Assembly: GCF_030269365.1 (NCBI RefSeq)
Contig: NZ_BSTF01000001.1
Coordinates: 682,001-746,000, forward strand
Reading direction: 5' to 3'
DNA: 64,000 nucleotides
Source of the DNA: Lentzea sp. NBRC 102530
GTDB lineage: Bacteria; Actinomycetota; Actinomycetes; Mycobacteriales; Pseudonocardiaceae
A model generated the notes under the pieces. The model was not told the origin of the DNA and did no database searches. It saw only the letters and a list, made by a program, of their open reading frames with translations. Shown piece by piece: positions 26,356 through 34,614 of the stretch; within the stretch, counting starts at the first letter, position 1, and every line of letters begins with the position of its first letter. The translations under genes and the position numbers were made by a program.

Positions 26356-28125
26356 GTGGATCTCAAACTGCTCGACGTCGAACCGTCCGAGGCCGAACGC
26401 GTCGTCGTCGACCTGTTTGCGGGGATGGGCAGGGACCAGCTCCTGCCCGCCCTGCACGCGGTCAACGACAGGGTCGGCTGGATCAGCCGGGGCGCGCTGA
26501 ACCACATCTGCCGCGTCCTGCACGTCCCGCCCGCCGAGGCGTACGGGGTGGCGAGCTTCTACTCGTTGTTCTCGCTGACCGAACGCCCGGCGAAGGTCAC
26601 GCACGTGTGCGTCGACCTGGCCTGCCAGGTCAACGGCGCGAAAGCGTTGTGCGACCGGCTGACCAGCGAGCTCGGACCGGCCGGGGCGAAGAGTGGTTGG
26701 GTGCGCAGCCCGTGTCTCGGGGTGTGCGAGAAGGCCCCGGTGGCGCTCGCGTTCGAGGCGGGGGAGGTGGCGGCGGAGCAGCTCCTGGCGCCTGCCACCG
26801 CCGAGGAGGTGATCGCGGTGGCGGCCGCCGGTCCCTCCCACGTGGACGGTGGGCGCGCCGAGGTGCCGCAGGCCGGTGACCCCGGTCTGCGGCTGCTCAA
26901 ACGGGTTGGCGTCGTCGACCCGGAGTCGCTCGACGACTACCGGGCGACGGGCGGCTACGCGGCGTTGCGGACGGCGCTGCACCTGGGGCCGTCCGGGGTG
27001 ATTCGCGAGGTCACCGACGCGAAGCTGATGGGCCGCGGCGGTGCGGCGTTCCCGACGGGACGCAAGTGGGACGCGACCGCCCGCCAACCCGTGCGGCCGC
27101 ACTACCTGGTGTGCAACGCGGACGAGAGCGAGCCCGGCACGTTCAAGGACCGCCTGCTGATGGAGGGCGACCCGTACGCGGTGATCGAGTCGATGACGAT
27201 CGCCGGGTTCGCGGCCGGCTGCTCGCGCGGCTACCTCTACCTGCGCGGCGAGTACCCGCGGGCGTTGCACCTGCTGCGCAACGCGATCGCCAGGGCGAAG
27301 GAGCGCAACTTCCTCGGCGAGAACATCATGGGTCACCGGGGTTTCTCGTTCGACATCGAGATCCGCCGCGGCGCGGGCGCCTACATCTGCGGCGAGGAAA
27401 CGGCGATCTTCAACTCTATCGAGGGCTTCCGCGGCGAGCCGCGCTCGAAGCCGCCGTTCCCGGTGGAGTCGGGCCTGTTCGGCAAGCCGACGGTGGTCAA
27501 CAACGTGGAGACACTGGTCAACGTGCCGGTGATCCTCACGGAGGGGTGTGAGGCCTACACCGCCATCGGCACCCCCGGCTCGGCGGGACCGAAGCTGTTC
27601 TGCCTGTCGGGCAACGTCAGTCGTCCGGGCGTGTACGAGGTGCCGTTCGGCACCACGCTCGGGGAACTCCTCGATCTGGCGGGTGGCGTGCCGCCAGGCC
27701 GGGAGCTGCGAGCGGTACTGCTCGGCGGGGCGGCAGGCGGGTTCGTCCGCCCGGACGAGCTCGACCTGCCGCTCACCATGGAGGACGCGCGGGCCGCGAA
27801 CACCACGCTCGGTTCCGGTGTCGTGCTGGTCCTCGACGACACGGCCGACCTGGGCGCCTTCCTGTTGCGCATCGCCGCGTTCTTCCGCGACGAGTCGTGC
27901 GGCCAGTGCGTGCCGTGCCGGATCGGCACCGTGCGCCAGGAGGAGGCGATGGCGCGGCTGGTGGGCAGACGCCCGCTGAGCACGTCGGCCGAGGACCTCC
28001 AGCTGCTGAAGGAGGTCGGGCAGGTCATGCGCGACTCGTCCATCTGCGGTCTGGGCCAGACCGCCTGGAACGCCATCGAATCAGCCCTGTACCGGCTGGG
28101 GTACGCAGAGGAGGCGGCGTCATGA
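26356..28125 (+). CDS. Formate dehydrogenase NuoE-NuoF fusion (diaphorase) subunit
   Basis: Takes electrons from the iron-sulfur chain to FMN and reduces NAD+. The 589 residues join two subunits. Residues 1-150 are NuoE-like with a [2Fe-2S] set C85-x4-C90...C120-x3-C124. Residues 175-580 are NuoF-like with the NADH/FMN loop GRGGAAFPTGRKWD, NADESEPGTFKDR, GAGAYICGEETA, and the [4Fe-4S] ligands ESCGQCVPCRIGT (from about residue 514) with a fourth Cys in SICGLG. The GTG start directly follows the stop of the catalytic gene. FdsG and FdsB of soluble NAD-dependent enzymes are separate proteins, so the fusion is a variant of that layout. Confidence 0.92.
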   Translation: MDLKLLDVEPSEAERVVVDLFAGMGRDQLLPALHAVNDRVGWISRGALNHICRVLHVPPAEAYGVASFYSLFSLTERPAKVTHVCVDLACQVNGAKALCDRLTSELGPAGAKSGWVRSPCLGVCEKAPVALAFEAGEVAAEQLLAPATAEEVIAVAAAGPSHVDGGRAEVPQAGDPGLRLLKRVGVVDPESLDDYRATGGYAALRTALHLGPSGVIREVTDAKLMGRGGAAFPTGRKWDATARQPVRPHYLVCNADESEPGTFKDRLLMEGDPYAVIESMTIAGFAAGCSRGYLYLRGEYPRALHLLRNAIARAKERNFLGENIMGHRGFSFDIEIRRGAGAYICGEETAIFNSIEGFRGEPRSKPPFPVESGLFGKPTVVNNVETLVNVPVILTEGCEAYTAIGTPGSAGPKLFCLSGNVSRPGVYEVPFGTTLGELLDLAGGVPPGRELRAVLLGGAAGGFVRPDELDLPLTMEDARAANTTLGSGVVLVLDDTADLGAFLLRIAAFFRDESCGQCVPCRIGTVRQEEAMARLVGRRPLSTSAEDLQLLKEVGQVMRDSSICGLGQTAWNAIESALYRLGYAEEAAS

Positions 28126-29045
28126 CCATCGTCGAAATCGGCCTGCCGAAGCGTCTGGTCGAGCTGACGCTGGACGGGGAGCCGGTGCGCGTGCCCGAGG
28201 GCGCGACGATCCTGGACGCCTGTACGGCACAAGGGAAATCCATCCCGACGCTGTGCTACGGCGACACGCTCGAACCCGCAAACGCTTGCCGCGTCTGCAT
28301 GGTCGAGGTCGAGGGATCGCGCACGCTCGTGCCGTCGTGCTCGCGCAAGGCAGAGCCCGGCATGGTCGTGCACACCGACTCCGAACGCACCAAGCACAGC
28401 CGCAAGCTGGTGCTCGAACTCCTCGGGTCCGCCACGGACCTCTCCACCACGCCGCACGTGGACGAGTGGATGTCCGCGTGCGGTGCCGACCCCTCCCGCT
28501 TCGGCCCGCCGGCACCGCCGTCGACCGATCGGGACGACCGCCGCCCCGGCGAGCACGAGGAGCCGGACGGCCAGACGGCCGCGACCGTGCGGCAACCGAC
28601 CAAAGTGGACAATCCGCTGTACGTCCGCGATCTGGGCAAGTGCATCATGTGTTACAAGTGCGTGGACGCGTGCGGCGACCAGTGGCAGAACACCTTCGCG
28701 ATCTCGGTGGCCGGCCGGGGTTTCGACTCGCGGATCTCCACGGAGTTCGCCACGCCGCTGCCCGAAAGCGCTTGCGTGTACTGCGGCAACTGCATCGAGG
28801 TCTGCCCCACGGGTGCGCTGAGCTTCAAGCGCGAGCACGACAAGCGCGAGGACGGCACCTGGGACGAAGAGGCCCAGACGCAGACCACGACCATCTGCAC
28901 GTTCTGCGGTGTCGGGTGCAACCTCACCCTGCACGTGCAGGACAACGAGATCGTGAAGGTCACGTCTCCGCACGAAAGCACTGTCACGCACGGAAACCTG
29001 TGCATCAAGGGGCGTTTCGGCTGGCAGCACGTGCAAAACCGCTGA
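28122..29045 (+). CDS. Formate dehydrogenase iron-sulfur half of the alpha subunit
   Basis: A 307-residue electron-transfer protein equal to the N-terminal third of FdsA. Domains in order: plant-type [2Fe-2S] (Cys45, 56, 59 and 73); a linker where the NuoG-like His/Cys cluster would be but its HxxxCxxC ligands are absent; two [4Fe-4S] clusters (GKCIMCYKCVDACGDQW and CVYCGNCIEVCPTGAL); and at residues ~255-305 the Fe4S4_MGD domain (ICTFCGVGCNL...NLCIKGRFGWQHV) normally fused to the catalytic domain. It ends exactly where the protein at 24430 begins. Start ATG 28122 overlaps the previous stop (ATGA). Sizes add up to 948 residues, close to an intact FdsA. Confidence 0.92.
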   Translation: MTIVEIGLPKRLVELTLDGEPVRVPEGATILDACTAQGKSIPTLCYGDTLEPANACRVCMVEVEGSRTLVPSCSRKAEPGMVVHTDSERTKHSRKLVLELLGSATDLSTTPHVDEWMSACGADPSRFGPPAPPSTDRDDRRPGEHEEPDGQTAATVRQPTKVDNPLYVRDLGKCIMCYKCVDACGDQWQNTFAISVAGRGFDSRISTEFATPLPESACVYCGNCIEVCPTGALSFKREHDKREDGTWDEEAQTQTTTICTFCGVGCNLTLHVQDNEIVKVTSPHESTVTHGNLCIKGRFGWQHVQNR

Positions 29046-29068
29046 TCAAAGCACTGGAGGGCGCTCCG

Positions 29069-30610
29069 ATGTCGTTGATCCTCAAGCCCGGGACCTCCTG
29101 GAACGACGTGTACTCGCGGTGCGTGTCCGTCGCACCGGAGGCGTTCCACGAAGACCGGCTGCTCAACCACTTCGGCGGCGAGTGGAGTCGTTCCGGCGAA
29201 CCGATGCCCGCCACCAGCCCCGTCGACGGCTCCACCACCGCGGGCCCGCCGTTCCTCGACTTCGACGTCGCGGGACGGGCGGTCGTCGCGGCCGTCGACC
29301 AGCACCTCGAGTGGCGCAACGTCACCCTGGCCGAGCGCAAGGCCAGGGTGACCGAAGCCCTCGCCGCCCTCACCGAGCACCGCGACCTGTTGTCGTTGCT
29401 GCTGGTGTGGGAGATCGGCAAGCCGTGGCGGCTCGCCACGGCGGACGTCGACCGGTGCGTCGAGGGGGTGCGCTGGTACGTCGAGGAGATCGACTCGATG
29501 CTGGCCGGCCGGACGCCGTTGAACGGCCCGGTCAGCAACATCGCGTCGTGGAACTACCCGATGAGCGTGCTGATGCACGCGATGCTGGTGCAGGCGCTGG
29601 CGGGCAACGCCGTCATCGCCAAGGCGCCGACCGACGGCGGCGTGAGCTGCCTGACTTTGGCCACCGCGCTCGCTGTTCGTGCGGGGCTGCCGTTGACGCT
29701 CGTGTCCGGCAGCGGGTCGGAACTCGCGCCGGTGCTGGTCGGGTCGTCGTTCCTGGGTTGTGTGTCCTTCGTGGGCGGTCGTGACGTCGGCAGCGCCATC
29801 GCGGCGCGCCTGGTCGACTCGAACCGCCGGCACGTCCTGGAGCAGGAGGGCCTGAACTGCTGGGGGGTCTGGGAGACCGACTCCTGGGACATGCTCGGCA
29901 CGCAGATCCGCAAGGCGTTCGACTACGGCAAGCAGCGGTGCACCGCCTATCCGCGGTACGTCGTGCAGCGGTCGTTGTTCGACAAGTTCCTCAGCGTCTA
30001 CCTGCCCGCGGTGCGGGACGTGAAGTTCGGGCACCCGCTCGCCGTCGCCTCGCCCGATGACGAGCTGCCCTCGCTGGACTTCGGGCCGTTGATCAACGAC
30101 GCGAAGGCCAAGGAGCTGGGGGACGTCGTCGCGGAGGCCGTGCGGGCGGGCGGCGTGCCGTTGTACCGGGGAACGCTGGAAGGCGGCCACTTCCTGCCGG
30201 GCCAGCAGACCGCCGCGTACCTGGCGCCGGTGGCGATCCTCGACCCGCCGCGGTCGTCGCCGTTGCACCACGCGGAGCCGTTCGGGCCGGTCGACACGAT
30301 CGTCCTGGTCGACACCGAGGCCGAGTTGCTGGCCGCGATGAACGCCTCGAACGGTGCCCTGGTGGCGTCGCTGGCCTGTGACGACGAGGCCACGGCTCGC
30401 CGGTTGAGCGAGGACGTCCAGGCGTTCAAGGTCGGCATCAACAAGCCCCGTTCGCGGGGTGACCGGGACGAGGTGTTCGGCGGTCGCGGTGCTTCGTGGC
30501 GCGGGGCGTTCGTCGGCGGTTCGTTGCTGGTGCACGCCGTGACGGAGGGGCCGCCCGACGAACGGCCGTACGGCAACTTCCCCTCCTATTCGCTCTACCC
30601 GCCCACGTGA
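29069..30610 (+). CDS. Aldehyde dehydrogenase superfamily protein
   Basis: A 513-residue NAD(P)-dependent aldehyde dehydrogenase. The substrate/cofactor segment SNIASWNYPMSVLMHAML holds the oxyanion Asn, the general-base Glu is in HVLEQEGLN (usually LELGGKN), and the nucleophile Cys in FDYGKQRCTAYPRY. ATG 29069 has GGAGG 9-13 bp upstream; the longer open frame before it is not credible. It follows the iron-sulfur gene by 23 bp and overlaps the next gene (GTGA), so it is part of the fdh operon. Oxidation of glyoxylate or another aldehyde of oxalate metabolism is possible; no substrate-specific motif was recognised. Confidence 0.87.
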   Translation: MSLILKPGTSWNDVYSRCVSVAPEAFHEDRLLNHFGGEWSRSGEPMPATSPVDGSTTAGPPFLDFDVAGRAVVAAVDQHLEWRNVTLAERKARVTEALAALTEHRDLLSLLLVWEIGKPWRLATADVDRCVEGVRWYVEEIDSMLAGRTPLNGPVSNIASWNYPMSVLMHAMLVQALAGNAVIAKAPTDGGVSCLTLATALAVRAGLPLTLVSGSGSELAPVLVGSSFLGCVSFVGGRDVGSAIAARLVDSNRRHVLEQEGLNCWGVWETDSWDMLGTQIRKAFDYGKQRCTAYPRYVVQRSLFDKFLSVYLPAVRDVKFGHPLAVASPDDELPSLDFGPLINDAKAKELGDVVAEAVRAGGVPLYRGTLEGGHFLPGQQTAAYLAPVAILDPPRSSPLHHAEPFGPVDTIVLVDTEAELLAAMNASNGALVASLACDDEATARRLSEDVQAFKVGINKPRSRGDRDEVFGGRGASWRGAFVGGSLLVHAVTEGPPDERPYGNFPSYSLYPPT

Positions 30611-31593
30611 CCTACCGGGCGGACCTGCTCCGCATCGTGCAGACCGTGGTGGCGCCGAACGCCGCGGAGGTCGATCAGCACTCCAGGTTCCCGCGCGCGG
30701 CGTTGAACGCGTTGGGTGCCAAGGGGTTGCTGGGCATGACGATCTCCCGGACGGTCGGCGGGGGAGGCCAGGACGTGCGCTCGGCCGGCCGGGTGGTCGA
30801 GCAGGTCGCCAGGGTGTGTGCCGCGACCGCTTCCGTGTTGCGGTCGCACTACTCGGCGGCGGCGGTGCTCGACCGGTCCGGGCCGCACTGGTTGCGGGCC
30901 GAGATCGCGGCGGGCCGGCACCTGTCGACACTGGCGGCCTTCGGTTCGGCCGGCGAGGCGTCGTCGCACGGTGACGTGGTGCAGGTGCGGGCGCGCAAGA
31001 ACTGGGTGATCGCGGCCGGGGAGGCGGACAGCTACGTCTGGTCGTGCGGCACGGGTCTGTGGCTCGTGCCCGCCGAGGCACCGGGGTTGCTGGTACCCGC
31101 CGACCACGCCGGGATGGGACTGCGGGGGACCGTCGCCACGTGCGTGCGGGCGGATCCCGTGCGGGTACCGGCGTCGAACCGGCTCTGGTCCGAGGAACTG
31201 GCGTTCCCTTGGTTCATGGTGCTCGGGGCGGCGGTGTCGCTCGGCCTGATGGAGGGGGCGCTGGCGGCGGCGATCGGGGTGCTGGGTCGTTACGATCCGC
31301 GGACGCGCCCGGACCTGGCCCGGATGCGGTTGCGGACCGACTCGGTCAGGGTGCTGTACAACGACACCCTGTCCGCGGTGACCTGGCACCCGGACCGGTC
31401 CGCGGACCGCGTGCGGCTGCTGGCGGTCACCGCGACCGAGGCCGCCGTGGCCGTCACGGACCTGGCGATAAAGGTGTGCGGGGACGCGGCTTTCCGCCGT
31501 GACCTCGGCATCGAACGCCGGTTCCGGGACGCGCGGGCGGCGGCCGCGATCGAGCCGGCCGTCGACGTGCTGCTGGACTCAGTCGAGATCTGA
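30607..31593 (+). CDS. Acyl-CoA dehydrogenase-like flavoprotein (short)
   Basis: A 328-residue member of the acyl-CoA dehydrogenase superfamily, about 50 residues shorter than usual. The N-terminal helical domain (RFPRAALNALGAKGLLGM, ARVCAATASVLRSHYS) and a reduced beta domain are visible, and the C-terminus keeps GIERRFRDARAAAAIEPAVDVL, aligned with the usual ERxxRDARxxxIxEGTxEI, including a Glu at the catalytic position. GTG 30607 overlaps the aldehyde dehydrogenase stop by 4 bp. It is last in the fdh operon; its reaction there is unknown. Its 3' end overlaps the thiopeptide operon's end by 15 bp. Confidence 0.8.
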   Translation: MTYRADLLRIVQTVVAPNAAEVDQHSRFPRAALNALGAKGLLGMTISRTVGGGGQDVRSAGRVVEQVARVCAATASVLRSHYSAAAVLDRSGPHWLRAEIAAGRHLSTLAAFGSAGEASSHGDVVQVRARKNWVIAAGEADSYVWSCGTGLWLVPAEAPGLLVPADHAGMGLRGTVATCVRADPVRVPASNRLWSEELAFPWFMVLGAAVSLGLMEGALAAAIGVLGRYDPRTRPDLARMRLRTDSVRVLYNDTLSAVTWHPDRSADRVRLLAVTATEAAVAVTDLAIKVCGDAAFRRDLGIERRFRDARAAAAIEPAVDVLLDSVEI

Positions 31594-33075
31594 GGCCAGC
31601 GGCAGGAAGTAGACGAGTGCGTCGTCCACGCCGTCGAGCCCGATGACGTCGTGGGCGATGTCGTCGTAGAACCCGCCGACCAGTCCCGTCCTGATGCCGA
31701 GGTTCGCGGCCGTGACGGTGAGGTTCTGCGCCAGGTGCCCGGCCTCGGTGAACGCGAACCGCAGCGCCCTCAGGCCGTAGGTCTGGCGGAGGCTGCCGAG
31801 CCTGATGTAGAGGGCGAGGACGGCGGGGGTGCCGGCGAGTTCCGTGGTGCCGGGGCCGAACCACATCGACGTCGCTTCGAGGTCCTCGACGGACGGTGCC
31901 TCGCCGAACCAGGTGAGCGCGCGTTCGACCTCGTTGACCTCGTAACGGCCCCGGCGCAGGCCGTCGACGTTGAGTGCGATGAGCCTGATCCTGGCGCAGT
32001 ACTGGGCTCCGGCGCTCGGGTACGGCCACCTGCCGTCCTTGGGGGACATGGCGTTCCAGAGCAGGGTGCCGAGCTGTTCCGCGGTCAGGTCACCGGTCAG
32101 GTCGCGGCTGGTCCTCCTCGCCCTGAGCGTGTCGGTGTCCACTGTGGAGGGCAGGGCGGTGGTGGCGGGCCAGGACTGCCTCGGTGCGGCCGCCCTGCGG
32201 GGGAGCTGGTCGGTGAATCCCGGCAGGAACTTGCTCGCCTCCAGGTAACGGCGGTCCGGTGCGGTCTCGCCGTCGTCGTGGAAGTCGGTGAGCCCGGTGG
32301 GGGACAGGGCGGCGGCCGCGGTGGTCCAGCAGATCATGCGCTCTTCGTTGGGGGTGATGCCCATGCGGTTGAGCAGCATGTGCAGCTGGGACGCCCAGAC
32401 GTACGGCAGCCAGGTCTCCAGCTTCCCGCTCGCCTCGTTGATCGTGGCGCGCCAGTGGGCGATCGCGCCGCGCGGGTCGCGGTGCCATCGGGCGGCGAGG
32501 TCGCGGCCGCGCTTGGCGAGGAGCTGGTTCGCGGCGTGCTGCGATCCGATGGTGGGGGCCGGTGCCTGCTCCTGGACGTTGCGCCAGCCGGAACCGAGGC
32601 TGCGCAACCACCCCGCGGCCTGGGGCAGGGTGAGGTCGAGCGCCCTGGCCGTGGCGATGGTGAGGTCGATGGCGGCCGTCAGCCGTGCGCTGTCGGTGTG
32701 GGTGGCCTTCAGAACGGCGATCGCCACCTGCGTGCTGTGGCAGAACACCTCCTCGGCGATCGGGAGCGCTCGGGGTCCGCCGTACCGTTCGGTCTCCGGG
32801 ACGTACTCGACCTCTCGCACGTCGCCGTGGGGGAGCCAGCCGGGTTCGTCCTCGGCTTGCTCGAAGGCCTGGTCGGCGATGAGCTTCTCGAGCGTTTCCC
32901 GCAGCTGTTCGGTGTCGGCGTTTCTGAAGCGGACGCGCAGGTGCGGGCCGGTCTCCCAGTAGCGCAGGAAGTACCACTCGTGGCCCGCCATCGCGGGGGC
33001 GAGCGACTCGGCGATGAAGGTGTCGAGGTCCGCGCGGTTCCAGTTCACCCTGCAGTGCAGGCCGGTCCAGGTCAC
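31579..33075 (-). CDS. lazF: Thiopeptide elimination domain fused to azoline dehydrogenase (LazF-like)
   Basis: A bifunctional RiPP enzyme of 498 residues. The N-terminal ~255 residues are the SpaB_C/TIGR03891 domain that removes glutamate from glutamylated Ser to give dehydroalanine (WYFLRYWETGPHLRVRFR is the hallmark). Residues ~285-498 are a SagB/ThcOx nitroreductase-fold FMN dehydrogenase that aromatises azolines to azoles (DTLRARRTSRDLTGDLT, YPSAGAQY, C-terminal GLVGGFYDD). The same fusion is known from LazF of lactazole biosynthesis. It is last in the operon, 12 bp after the YcaO gene. Confidence 0.92.
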   Translation of the reverse strand: MTWTGLHCRVNWNRADLDTFIAESLAPAMAGHEWYFLRYWETGPHLRVRFRNADTEQLRETLEKLIADQAFEQAEDEPGWLPHGDVREVEYVPETERYGGPRALPIAEEVFCHSTQVAIAVLKATHTDSARLTAAIDLTIATARALDLTLPQAAGWLRSLGSGWRNVQEQAPAPTIGSQHAANQLLAKRGRDLAARWHRDPRGAIAHWRATINEASGKLETWLPYVWASQLHMLLNRMGITPNEERMICWTTAAAALSPTGLTDFHDDGETAPDRRYLEASKFLPGFTDQLPRRAAAPRQSWPATTALPSTVDTDTLRARRTSRDLTGDLTAEQLGTLLWNAMSPKDGRWPYPSAGAQYCARIRLIALNVDGLRRGRYEVNEVERALTWFGEAPSVEDLEATSMWFGPGTTELAGTPAVLALYIRLGSLRQTYGLRALRFAFTEAGHLAQNLTVTAANLGIRTGLVGGFYDDIAHDVIGLDGVDDALVYFLPLASDLD

Positions 33076-33087
33076 AGCTTTCCCTCC

Positions 33088-34614
33088 TCAGGGGAACGGA
33101 TGGGGGTGCGTCTGCCTGAGGACGAGCCGGGGAAGCCCCTTGGTCCTGCGGTGGCCGAACGTCATGGGCAGCGCGCCGGGCACGACGACCTTGGCCGCGT
33201 GCAGGCCGAGCGTGTTCACCGTGTGCGGGTCCGACTGGTCGACGGCGATCACCTCGAGTTTCATCGCTGCGACGTGGTGTGCGAGCAGGTGCTTGAGGTC
33301 GGTGTGGGTTCTTCGGTCGTCGAGGTGTCGAGGTGCTTCGTCGCCGACGAGGAACGCGTACCGCTCCTTCGCCTCTTCGAGGGTGTTGACCGCGACGTGG
33401 TCGTCCATCGACCTGACCAGGTCCGGGTTCGCGAGCAGGGCCTTCAGGCGTTCCGGTTCGTAGTCCTCCGGCTTGGACCTCACCCGGTCGGCGAAGCCCT
33501 CGACGTCCACCGCCACCTCGACCGCGGCCGACCGCATGGCCCTGACGGGGTCGGGGCTGGCGCCCGCCGCGAAGAACGCCTGCGGCAGCCCGGGATGTCT
33601 CGCCCTGGCCAGCGTCATGACCGCCGGGATCTTCAGGTCGTTGGTGGCGTTGAGGAAGAGGAGTTCGTAGCCGAGTTCTTCGAGCCTGTCGGTGAGGTGG
33701 TGCAGCAACGGGTCGTCCGGCAGCTTGATCCTCCTCAGCGGCGTCCTGCCGTACCAGGCCATCAGGAACGCGTCCCGTTCCGCGACCTCGAACAGACCGT
33801 GCAGCACCGCTTCCGTCAGGCTGTTGCCGAGGCCGCACCCGTTCGACGTCTCGTGCACGAACCTCTCACCCGGCACGCCCCAGTACGCGATCTGCTCCGG
33901 CACCAGGACCTTCCTGCTCCTCGTGTACGACCAGCCCTCGACCCAGCGCATCTTCAGGCTCGGGTCGTAGGTGTCGGTCTCGTCGTCGAGGCCGAGTGTT
34001 CGCGGGTCGACCGCTTGTGCCGGCCCGAGTTCGTCGAACGAGGCTTCCGTCGCTGCTGTCGTGCGGGGCCGCATGCCGTTGAGGCGTTCGACCAGCTCGA
34101 AGATCGCCGTCCGTTCCGCCTCCTCGAACGACGTCGTGCGCCCGTAGCCGACCGTGTGCGCGTCCAGTTCCGCCGTGACCGTGGCCAACGGCAGGTGCCC
34201 GGTCTTGAACAGCGCCGTCACCGGTCCGTGCCGGAAGTCGACCAAGGCTTCTTTCAGCGCCTTGGCGGTGGTCCTCGGGTTGGGCACGCGGAGCTCACCG
34301 TTGGGCGTCGCCGTGTCCTCGGTGCTGTCCTGCACCGGTTCGCAACACGTGCCCGGCTTGAGCCGATGCGTGGACACCAGCCCGAGGTCGCTCCGAATCG
34401 CGGTGACCGTGCTGGTCCGGTGGTGCTGGAGTTCCGCTATCAGCGGTGCGAACGCGGGTGCCGTGATCCCCTTGAGGTCGAGCGTTTGCCTTGGTGCCTG
34501 GGCGAGCCGCGCGTTCTCGGCACACCTCGTGCAGACGTCTGCGGTGGGACCGACGAGCGTCAGCGCGCCGTCCGCCCGGACGACCGGCGGGTCCTGGGAC
34601 GTGTAATTGATCAT
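33088..34614 (-). CDS. lazE: YcaO cyclodehydratase (LazE-like)
   Basis: The ATP-dependent enzyme that cyclises Cys (and some Ser) of the precursor to azolines. The 508-residue protein has YcaO ATP/Mg motifs: SFEEAERTAIFELVERLNG, SNGCGLGNSLTEAVLHGLFEVAERDAFL, and the proline-rich C-terminus ending HPHPFP, a hallmark of azoline-forming YcaO proteins. An N-terminal ~150-residue domain with CTRCAENARL and CCEPVQ may bind zinc. ATG 34614 overlaps the lazD stop (ATGA). Confidence 0.93.
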   Translation of the reverse strand: MINYTSQDPPVVRADGALTLVGPTADVCTRCAENARLAQAPRQTLDLKGITAPAFAPLIAELQHHRTSTVTAIRSDLGLVSTHRLKPGTCCEPVQDSTEDTATPNGELRVPNPRTTAKALKEALVDFRHGPVTALFKTGHLPLATVTAELDAHTVGYGRTTSFEEAERTAIFELVERLNGMRPRTTAATEASFDELGPAQAVDPRTLGLDDETDTYDPSLKMRWVEGWSYTRSRKVLVPEQIAYWGVPGERFVHETSNGCGLGNSLTEAVLHGLFEVAERDAFLMAWYGRTPLRRIKLPDDPLLHHLTDRLEELGYELLFLNATNDLKIPAVMTLARARHPGLPQAFFAAGASPDPVRAMRSAAVEVAVDVEGFADRVRSKPEDYEPERLKALLANPDLVRSMDDHVAVNTLEEAKERYAFLVGDEAPRHLDDRRTHTDLKHLLAHHVAAMKLEVIAVDQSDPHTVNTLGLHAAKVVVPGALPMTFGHRRTKGLPRLVLRQTHPHPFP

